From positions 1 to 5,303 of the forward strand of contig CAYNST010000171.1 in NCBI GenBank assembly GCA_964399955.1: a stretch of 5,303 nt of DNA. The letters run 5' to 3'. This DNA is from CAYNST01 sp964399955 (GTDB taxonomy: Bacteria; Pseudomonadota; Gammaproteobacteria; Pseudomonadales; Cellvibrionaceae). The notes below the pieces were generated by a model that saw only the letters and a program-made list of their open reading frames with translations, was not told where the DNA came from and searched no databases. Positions within the stretch are counted from its first letter, which is position 1. Every line of letters begins with the position of its first letter. Position numbers and translations under genes: made by a program. Shown here piece by piece: positions 1 through 5,303 of the stretch.

Positions 1-1088
1 CCGGCGAAATGAAAACCAAGCCCACCCAGCACTCGGTCAAGGAGCTGCGCTCCATCGGGTTGCAGCCCGACGTGCTGCTGTGCCGCTCGGACAAGATCAT
101 CGACGACGACTCGCGGCGCAAGATCGCCCTGTTCACCAATGTTGCCGAGCGCGCCGTGGTGCCGCTGCCGGACGCAGAGACCATCTACGCCATTCCGCGC
201 CTGCTGCAGAGTTATTCCCTTGACCAGATCGTCTGCGACCGTCTGGAGCTGGATGTCCCCCCGGCGGATCTGAGCGAGTGGGACCGGGTGGTTGACGGCA
301 AGCTGCACCCGGAGCACAGCGTCACCATTGCCATGGTGGGCAAATACATGGATTTGCTGGACGCTTACAAATCTCTGAACGAATCCCTGACCCACGCTGG
401 AATACACACGCGCACTAAGGTCAACGTCAAATACATCAACGCCGAAGACCTGGAAGAGCAGGGGCTGGGCGCGCTGGCCGAGGTGGACGCCATTCTGGTG
501 CCCGGTGGCTTCGGCGAGCGCGGCATGGACGGCAAGCTGGCGGCGGTGCGCTACGCCCGCGAAAACAAGGTGCCTTACCTGGGCATCTGTCTGGGCATGC
601 AATCTGTGGTCATAGAATTTGCCCGCAATGTGCTCAACCTGCCCGAGGCCAACAGCACCGAATTTGACCGCAAGACGCCGCACCCGGTCATTGGCCTGAT
701 CACCGAGTGGACCAATGCCGAGGGCCTGCTGGAGAAGCGCGATGAGAACTCCGACCTGGGTGGCACCATGCGCCTGGGCGCCCAGGAATGCCGGCTGGAA
801 AAGAACTCCAAAACCCGGGAAATCTACGGTGAGGACGTTATTGTAGAGCGCCACCGCCACCGCTACGAAGTCAACAATCACTACCTGGATTTATTGCGCC
901 AGAACGGTCTGCAAATTGGCGGCTGGTCAGCCGACGACACCCTGGTGGAGGTAGTGGAAATACCCGATCACCCCTGGTTTGTCGCCTGCCAGTTTCACCC
1001 CGAGTTTACCTCCACCCCGCGCGACGGACACCCGCTGTTTATCAGCTACGTTGAAGCCGCTCTGGCGCAGCACAACCGTAAAAACTAA
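1..1088 (+). CDS. pyrG: CTP synthase, C-terminal two thirds (5' end outside window)
   Basis: CTP synthase makes CTP from UTP, ATP and glutamine in the cytoplasm, the last step of de novo pyrimidine nucleotide synthesis. The reading frame is open from the window edge (codons from position 3), so the ATG at 9 is an internal codon, not the start. By alignment from memory with the 545-residue E. coli enzyme, this ATG corresponds to residue 186, and the rest is colinear with no net indel up to the catalytic His and Glu. The segment begins at the KTKPTQHS nucleotide-binding motif that ends the synthetase (amidoligase) domain. The class I glutamine amidotransferase domain follows: oxyanion loop VPGGFGERG, nucleophile Cys in LGICLGMQ (Cys codon 588-590, E. 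coli Cys379), and the His/Glu pair in CQFHPEFTSTPRDGHP. All three catalytic residues are present, so the enzyme looks functional. The stop at 1086-1088 lies 9 bases before kdsA, suggesting cotranscription. Confidence 0.98.
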   Translation, partial: GEMKTKPTQHSVKELRSIGLQPDVLLCRSDKIIDDDSRRKIALFTNVAERAVVPLPDAETIYAIPRLLQSYSLDQIVCDRLELDVPPADLSEWDRVVDGKLHPEHSVTIAMVGKYMDLLDAYKSLNESLTHAGIHTRTKVNVKYINAEDLEEQGLGALAEVDAILVPGGFGERGMDGKLAAVRYARENKVPYLGICLGMQSVVIEFARNVLNLPEANSTEFDRKTPHPVIGLITEWTNAEGLLEKRDENSDLGGTMRLGAQECRLEKNSKTREIYGEDVIVERHRHRYEVNNHYLDLLRQNGLQIGGWSADDTLVEVVEIPDHPWFVACQFHPEFTSTPRDGHPLFISYVEAALAQHNRKN

Positions 1089-1097
1089 GGCCGCTAC

Positions 1098-1946
1098 ATG
1101 CAAAAAACCATCAGTGTTGCCGGCATTCGGCTTGCCAATGACCGCCCATTTGTGCTGCTGGGTGGCATGAATGTGCTGGAGTCCCGCGATTTGGCCATGC
1201 AAGTAGCGGAAGCTTATGTAGGCGTTACCCAGAAGCTGGGCATCCCCTATATTTTCAAAGCCTCTTTTGATAAAGCCAACCGCTCGTCCATTCATTCCTA
1301 TCGTGGGCCCGGGCTGGATGAAGGTTTGAAAATATTCGAAGAAATCAAGGCGCAGTTCAATATCCCCTTGATTACCGATGTACACGAGCCAGAGCAGGCC
1401 GCAGTGGTGGCGGAAGTGTGCGACATCATTCAGTTGCCGGCTTTTTTGGCGCGGCAGACGGATCTGGTAACTGCCATGGCTAACACCGGCGCGGTCATCA
1501 ATATCAAAAAACCGCAGTTTTTAAGCCCGGGGCAGATGAAAAACATCGTGGAAAAATTCCGGGAAAGCGGCAAAGAAGATATTTTATTGTGCGAGCGCGG
1601 CAGCTGCTTTGGCTACGACAATCTGGTAGTGGACATGCTGGGCTTTCGCACCATGCAGGAGGCCAGCGGCGGTTTGCCGATCATCTTTGACGTCACTCAT
1701 TCATTGCAAACCCGCGACCCCCTGGGCGCCGCTTCCGGCGGCCGCCGGAAGCAGGTGGCCGAACTGGCCCGCGCGGGTATAGCCGTGGGCCTGGCCGGGT
1801 TGTTTCTGGAAGCTCACCCCAATCCGGACCAGGCCCGCTGCGACGGCCCCAGTGCGTTGCCTCTGGCACAGTTGGAAGCCTTTTTGACGCAGATCAAAAC
1901 GCTGGACGACTGCGTCAAGGCCATGCCGGAGTTGGCGATCAACTAA
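1098..1946 (+). CDS. kdsA: 3-deoxy-8-phosphooctulonate synthase (KDO-8-phosphate synthase)
   Basis: KdsA condenses phosphoenolpyruvate with D-arabinose 5-phosphate to KDO-8-phosphate, the committed step to the KDO sugar of the lipopolysaccharide inner core. It is a cytoplasmic TIM-barrel enzyme. The 282-residue product is near the usual length (E. coli 284) and matches the family throughout: GGMNVLESRDLAM (about 22-34), KASFDKANRSSIHSYRGPG (54-72), TDVHEP (93-98), LPAFLARQTDL (113-123), INIKKPQF (134-141), FDVTHSLQ (197-204), the AASGGRR loop (211-217), and EAHP plus CDGPSALPL near the end. Asn25 occupies the position that is Cys in metal-dependent enzymes, so this belongs to the metal-independent (E. 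coli-like) class. The ATG start fits the family N-terminus. A TAAGG Shine-Dalgarno (1086-1090) overlaps the pyrG stop with 7-base spacing, so translation may be coupled to pyrG. A terminator follows in the downstream gap. Confidence 0.98.
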   Translation: MQKTISVAGIRLANDRPFVLLGGMNVLESRDLAMQVAEAYVGVTQKLGIPYIFKASFDKANRSSIHSYRGPGLDEGLKIFEEIKAQFNIPLITDVHEPEQAAVVAEVCDIIQLPAFLARQTDLVTAMANTGAVINIKKPQFLSPGQMKNIVEKFRESGKEDILLCERGSCFGYDNLVVDMLGFRTMQEASGGLPIIFDVTHSLQTRDPLGAASGGRRKQVAELARAGIAVGLAGLFLEAHPNPDQARCDGPSALPLAQLEAFLTQIKTLDDCVKAMPELAIN

Positions 1947-1979
1947 GCGGACGAGCCGTTTTCTTTACCAAAATTTCTA

Positions 1980-2020
1980 ATGCGTTTGCGCTAAGTCGCG
2001 CAAGCGCAAAGTGCATTTTT
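1980..2020 (+). terminator. Rho-independent terminator after kdsA
   Basis: The inverted repeat ATGC-G-TTTGCGC (1980-1991) pairs with GCGCAAA-GT-GCAT (2004-2016). This gives 11 base pairs with a small internal loop (G1984 opposite G2011/T2012) and a 12-base terminal loop. A run of five T (2016-2020), then CTT, follows directly. It begins 34 bases after the kdsA stop and points along the plus strand. The reverse strand lacks a comparable T run after the stem, so it reads as one-directional. It probably ends the pyrG-kdsA transcript. An alternative fold that would disrupt it is described in the findings. Confidence 0.75.
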
Positions 2021-2045
2021 CTTAGAAGCTTTTGCGCAGCGCCCT

Positions 2046-2076
2046 TTGGCAGAGCCATGACACCTGGCAATCTAAC
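2046..2076 (+). promoter_or_regulatory. Weak candidate promoter for eno
   Basis: A terminator precedes eno, so the gene should have its own promoter between about 2021 and 2130. The best sigma-70-like pair I can see is TTGGCA (2046-2051, 5 of 6 to consensus) with TCTAAC (2071-2076, 4 of 6). The spacer is 19 bases, longer than ideal. A second poor -10-like element, TATCAA, lies at 2114-2119 with no good -35. This is a guess by eye and no transcript start can be fixed from it. Confidence 0.22.
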
Positions 2077-2133
2077 TTCGATTCCTGCCGGGGTTGTGCA
2101 AAATGTTTCTGCATATCAACACTCACACAGAGC

Positions 2134-2137
2134 GGAG
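2134..2137 (+). promoter_or_regulatory. Shine-Dalgarno that sets the eno start
   Basis: GGAG lies 10 bases before the ATG at 2148. The frame stays open upstream to a TTG at 2094, with an ATG at 2103 and a GTG at 2139. However, the extra 18 residues do not resemble enolase, and the family N-terminus (MSKI) begins at 2148. The GTG at 2139 overlaps this element too closely to use it. Confidence 0.7.
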
Positions 2138-2147
2138 AGTGAACCCC

Positions 2148-3434
<1,287 letters not shown>

Positions 3435-3445
3435 CTGCCAGCTTC

Positions 3446-3473
3446 GCGCCGGCCGGCCCGTCCCGGTTGGCGC
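3446..3473 (+). other. GC-rich hairpin just after eno
   Basis: Positions 3446-3456 pair with 3463-3473 in an 11-bp stem, of which two pairs are G-U wobbles in RNA, closed by a 6-base loop (CCCGTC). It starts 12 bases after the eno stop. No T run follows, so it is not a standard intrinsic terminator. It could protect the 3' end of eno mRNA or pause transcription ahead of the next hairpin. Its right arm is part of a perfect 12-base palindrome, GTTGGCGCCAAC (3466-3477). Confidence 0.5.
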
Positions 3474-3497
3474 CAACTGCGTAAAAGCGACTATCAT
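3467..3497 (+). promoter_or_regulatory. Weak candidate promoter for ftsB-ispD-ispF
   Basis: TATCAT (3492-3497) matches the sigma-70 -10 consensus at 5 of 6 bases. The only -35-like element is TTGGCG (3467-3472, 4 of 6), with a long 19-base spacer, inside the 12-base palindrome. A start near 3504 would place the next hairpin at the very 5' end of the message. The -10 is reasonable and the -35 is poor. Confidence 0.25.
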
Positions 3498-3502
3498 TAG
3501 CA

Positions 3503-3535
3503 GGGCCGGCAAACCGTTTGCTGGCCCCTTTGTTT
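3503..3535 (+). terminator. Terminator-like hairpin between eno and ftsB
   Basis: An 11-bp stem forms between GGGCCGGCAAA (3503-3513) and TTTGCTGGCCC (3517-3527). It has one G-U wobble and a 3-base loop, and is followed by an interrupted T-rich run, CTTTGTTT (3528-3535). This is the form of an intrinsic terminator for eno, although the T run is broken by a G and termination may be partial. It ends 16 bases before the ftsB start. If the candidate promoter upstream is real, the same hairpin would instead form the 5' end of the ftsB transcript. Confidence 0.65.
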
Positions 3536-3551
3536 CGCATTTAGGCAATGC

Positions 3552-3860
3552 ATGATGACCCCTTTGAACTGGCTGGCCGGAATACTGTTTTGCCTGTTGC
3601 TAGGTCTGCAGTATCGGCTGTGGATAGGTGACGGCAGCATTGCACATTTATCACGCCTGCGGGCAGATATTGCGGCGCAGGAAGATGACAATCAAAATCT
3701 GCGTGAGCGACGCAGGCTGCTTGCCGCTGAAGTGCATGCTTTGCGAACGACAACGGATGCCATTGAAGAGCGCGCCCGCCACGACCTGGGCATGATCAAG
3801 AAAGGGGAGACCTTTTTTATGATTGTCAAGCCGCCCGCAGATACCGTGAACAACCAATAA
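3552..3860 (+). CDS. ftsB: Cell division protein FtsB
   Basis: FtsB is a small bitopic inner-membrane protein that forms the FtsQ-FtsB-FtsL divisome subcomplex controlling septal peptidoglycan synthesis. The 102-residue product is nearly the length of the E. coli protein (103). A short cytoplasmic N-terminus leads into a membrane helix at about residues 5-22 ending in LQYRLWIG, like the E. coli LQYSLWFG. A periplasmic coiled coil spans about 28-68 (polar and charged, with Leu/Ile repeats). The conserved IEERARHDLGMIKKGETFF segment (71-89) follows, then a short polar tail. AGG at 3543-3545 is 6 bases from the first ATG (3552) and 9 from a second in-frame ATG (3555), so either could be the start. 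The position between eno and ispD is typical for ftsB and supports the call. Confidence 0.95.
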   Translation: MMTPLNWLAGILFCLLLGLQYRLWIGDGSIAHLSRLRADIAAQEDDNQNLRERRRLLAAEVHALRTTTDAIEERARHDLGMIKKGETFFMIVKPPADTVNNQ

Positions 3861-3884
3861 TTCTGCTTCCTTGCGACCCCGCTT

Positions 3885-4592
3885 ATGAGCCAACTGCCAA
3901 AGATTTGGGCCATAGTGCCCGCTGCCGGTATTGGCCGGCGCATGGGTGCAGAAATACCCAAGCAGTATCTTGAAATTGGCGGCCGCACGGTGCTGGAAAT
4001 TACCCTCGGCAAGCTGGCCCTTCTGCCGCTTGCGGGCATGTGTGTCGCGGTGGCGGAGAACGACACCTGGTTTGCCGGGCTTACCCATATGCCCGCCATG
4101 GTGCAGCGGGTAGCTGGTGGCGACGAACGCGCTCATTCGGTGCTGAATGCACTGAACTGGCTGACGGAGCAGGGCGCAATAGACGACTGGGCTTTGGTGC
4201 ACGACGCTGCCCGGCCTTGCGTGCATCCGCGCAGCCTGGAGCAGCTACTGGCAGAGACCGCCTACAAGAATCGCGGCGGCCTTCTTGCCGCACGCGTGGC
4301 GGATACCTTGAAAAAAAGCCACGCCGACGGCCGTGTGTCTACCCTTGACCGGCACAACCTGTGGCAGGCGCATACGCCGCAAGTGTTTCCGATACAGACG
4401 TTGCAGCACGCCCTGCGCCAGGCGCTGGCCGATGGCGCCGTTGTCACTGACGAGGCTTCAGCGGTAGAGCGTTTGGGCCTCTCCCCCTGGTTGGTGGAAG
4501 ACAGCCGTGCCAATATCAAGATTACCCAACCGGAAGACCTGGCGCTGGCTGAATTTATTCTTCAACACCAAAGCCAAAACGCTGAAAAATAA
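3885..4592 (+). CDS. ispD: 2-C-methyl-D-erythritol 4-phosphate cytidylyltransferase
   Basis: IspD transfers CMP from CTP to methylerythritol phosphate, giving CDP-methylerythritol and pyrophosphate in the MEP isoprenoid pathway. The 235-residue product matches the family (E. coli 236). The N-terminal CTP-binding loop is VPAAGIGRRM (11-20, Arg19) with Lys26 in PKQY. GGDERAHSVL is at 78-87, VHDAARPC at 105-112 (Asp107), the substrate-site Thr141 and Arg156 follow, then TDEASAVE (188-195) and Lys212 in NIKITQPEDLALAEF. All residues expected for catalysis are present. The start at 3885 fits the family N-terminus, and no other in-frame start exists between the ftsB stop and it. No Shine-Dalgarno is visible (the preceding bases are pyrimidine-rich), so initiation may depend on coupling to ftsB 24 bases upstream. 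It needs the CTP made by PyrG. Confidence 0.97.
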   Translation: MSQLPKIWAIVPAAGIGRRMGAEIPKQYLEIGGRTVLEITLGKLALLPLAGMCVAVAENDTWFAGLTHMPAMVQRVAGGDERAHSVLNALNWLTEQGAIDDWALVHDAARPCVHPRSLEQLLAETAYKNRGGLLAARVADTLKKSHADGRVSTLDRHNLWQAHTPQVFPIQTLQHALRQALADGAVVTDEASAVERLGLSPWLVEDSRANIKITQPEDLALAEFILQHQSQNAEK

Positions 4593-4602
4593 CTTGTTAA
4601 AT

Positions 4603-4607
4603 GGGGG
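4603..4607 (+). promoter_or_regulatory. G-rich ribosome binding site of ispF
   Basis: A run of five G lies 6 bases before the GTG at 4614 and is the only purine-rich element near it. It is not a canonical AGGAGG. The nearby ATG codons at 4601 and 4610 are in another frame. The one at 4610 would give only a ten-residue peptide, so GTG is the start supported by the IspF N-terminus. Confidence 0.5.
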
Positions 4608-4613
4608 CAATGG

Positions 4614-5093
4614 GTGAATATACGTATTGGGCAGGGTGTTGATGTTCATGCATTCGGACCCGGCGACAAGATCGTCCTGGGCGGCACCGTTATTCCGCAC
4701 AGCCACGGCCTGATTGCGCACTCGGACGGCGATGTGTTGTTGCACGCCCTGTGTGACGCGCTATTGGGCGCTGCGGCCCTGGGTGATATTGGCAGGCATT
4801 TCCCGGATACCGACCCCGACTATGCCAACGCCGACAGCCGCGCGCTGTTGCGGTTGGTAATGGCCAAAATTACCGCCAAGGGCTACCGCGTGATCAATGC
4901 CGACATGACCATCATTGCGCAACAGCCGCGAATGGCTACCTATATTCCGCACATGCAACAGAATATTGCGGAGGATCTGCGCTGCAGTATGGAACAGGTC
5001 AATGTCAAGGCCACAACCACAGAACACCTGGGGTTCAACGGCCGCAAAGAGGGGATCACCGCTTTGGCCTGTGTACTCCTGCACGGTTCCTGA
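4614..5093 (+). CDS. ispF: 2-C-methyl-D-erythritol 2,4-cyclodiphosphate synthase
   Basis: IspF cyclises CDP-methylerythritol 2-phosphate to methylerythritol cyclodiphosphate with release of CMP, two steps after IspD. The family works as a homotrimer with a metal ion at each active site. The product is 159 residues, equal to E. coli IspF. The metal ligands are visible as Asp10 and His12 in GQGVDVHAFGPGD and His44 in AHSDGDVLLHALCDALLGA. LGDIGRHFPDTDP (56-68) follows, then NADMTIIAQQP (95-105) and the C-terminal VKATTTEHLGFNGRKEGI (131-148). Translation starts at GTG 4614, since no in-frame ATG precedes it. It follows ispD by 21 bases, so the two are almost certainly cotranscribed. IspE, the enzyme between them, is not in the window. 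In many gammaproteobacteria truD follows ispF. Here a 168-base gap and a different reading frame start follow. Confidence 0.98.
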   Translation: MNIRIGQGVDVHAFGPGDKIVLGGTVIPHSHGLIAHSDGDVLLHALCDALLGAAALGDIGRHFPDTDPDYANADSRALLRLVMAKITAKGYRVINADMTIIAQQPRMATYIPHMQQNIAEDLRCSMEQVNVKATTTEHLGFNGRKEGITALACVLLHGS

Positions 5094-5261
5094 TCGCCTG
5101 GGATGCGTCTGACTTTTACCCGGTTTTCTCTTGGAACGGGCCGCTCTTCAAGTACCGATACCGGGTGCCGTTGTGCCCCGTGCAGTGTAGAACGTAAATC
5201 CGGTTTTGGCGTCCGTCGAGACTGATTCCGCAATCTTTCAGGTTCCTCTGCTGGAGACTCC
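5094..5261 (+). other. Non-coding gap after ispF
   Basis: No convincing coding sequence lies here; the long minus-strand frame that crosses it is mostly an ispF shadow. A 7-base inverted repeat, ACCCGGT (5118-5124) and ACCGGGT (5160-5166), encloses a smaller imperfect one (CTTGGA 5130-5135 with TTCAAG 5147-5152). Together these could form a branched hairpin after ispF, but no T run follows, so I do not call a terminator. The 8-mer CCGGTTTT occurs twice (5120-5127 and 5200-5207). No clear promoter was found for the gene starting at 5262. Confidence 0.4.
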
Positions 5262-5303
5262 ATGACCACGGTCAATGCCATTCTGCTGCTGAGCGGCCTG
5301 CTG
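5262..5303 (+). CDS. N-terminus of unidentified, probably membrane, protein (cut by window end)
   Basis: ATG at 5262 has a GGAG Shine-Dalgarno at 5253-5256 with 5-base spacing. The 14 codons to the window end read MTTVNAILLLSGLL, hydrophobic from residue 4, as expected for the first membrane helix of an integral membrane protein or for a signal sequence. There is no positive charge before the hydrophobic run, which argues against a classical cleaved signal peptide. The start vaguely recalls NhaP2/CvrA-type potassium/proton antiporters, but 14 residues cannot support a family call. It is not the start of TruD, the neighbour expected after ispF in many relatives. Confidence 0.55.
   Translation, partial: MTTVNAILLLSGLL

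Noticed and set aside
9..11. ATG at 9 as the start of a short CTP synthase
   Set aside because: The frame is open to the window edge, and this codon aligns inside the enzyme just before the KTKPTQ nucleotide-binding motif.
927..1385. Long minus-strand open frame (152 codons) across the pyrG-kdsA junction
   Set aside because: It lies opposite two well-supported genes, has no recognisable product, and is a shadow of their codon use.
2094..2147. Upstream start (TTG 2094 or ATG 2103) for a longer enolase
   Set aside because: The added residues are unlike enolase, no Shine-Dalgarno precedes them, and MSKI at 2148 has GGAG upstream.
3651..4226. Minus-strand frame of 191 codons opposite ftsB and ispD
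   Set aside because: The plus-strand genes are certain and the antisense product has no recognisable domain.
5118..5166. Intrinsic terminator after ispF
   Set aside because: The 7-base inverted repeat has a 35-base loop and is followed by GC-rich sequence with no T run.
4940..5281. Minus-strand frame of 113 codons crossing the gap after ispF
   Set aside because: About 150 bases lie opposite ispF and the rest is low-complexity basic peptide. The plus-strand start at 5262 overlaps its beginning. No motif supports it.

Overview
The window looks like an ordinary chromosomal housekeeping segment from a gammaproteobacterium. Base composition is moderately GC-rich by eye, all genes are on the plus strand, and every recognisable product is closest to the Escherichia coli/Pseudomonas type. 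The order pyrG-kdsA-eno-ftsB-ispD-ispF is a known gammaproteobacterial arrangement. Having kdsA between pyrG and eno is reminiscent of Pseudomonas and relatives rather than of E. coli. The species cannot be named from this sequence.

Layout: positions 1-1088 hold the C-terminal two thirds of CTP synthase (pyrG; its start lies outside the window). Nine bases later comes kdsA (1098-1946), the KDO-8-phosphate synthase of lipopolysaccharide synthesis. A 201-base gap (1947-2147) follows. It contains a good intrinsic terminator with an alternative fold, then the leader of eno (enolase, 2148-3434). A 117-base gap (3435-3551) holds a GC-rich hairpin and then a second hairpin followed by a T-rich run. 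After it come ftsB (3552-3860), ispD (3885-4592) and ispF (4614-5093), closely spaced and probably one transcript. A 168-base non-coding stretch (5094-5261) then leads to the first 14 codons of an unidentified gene with a hydrophobic N-terminus (5262 to the window end).

The genes share metabolites. Enolase makes the phosphoenolpyruvate that KdsA consumes, and CTP synthase makes the CTP that IspD consumes (and that KDO activation needs downstream of KdsA). IspD and IspF are two steps of the methylerythritol-phosphate isoprenoid pathway, which feeds undecaprenyl phosphate for cell wall and LPS synthesis. FtsB is a divisome protein. The theme is envelope building coupled to central metabolism.

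I found no mobile element, CRISPR array, RNA gene, phage gene or defence system, and no convincing undescribed system. The observations most worth checking are the two-state hairpin region between kdsA and eno, the tandem hairpins and possible promoter between eno and ftsB, the lack of a Shine-Dalgarno before ispD, the shared reading frame of all seven genes, and the unknown gene after ispF.
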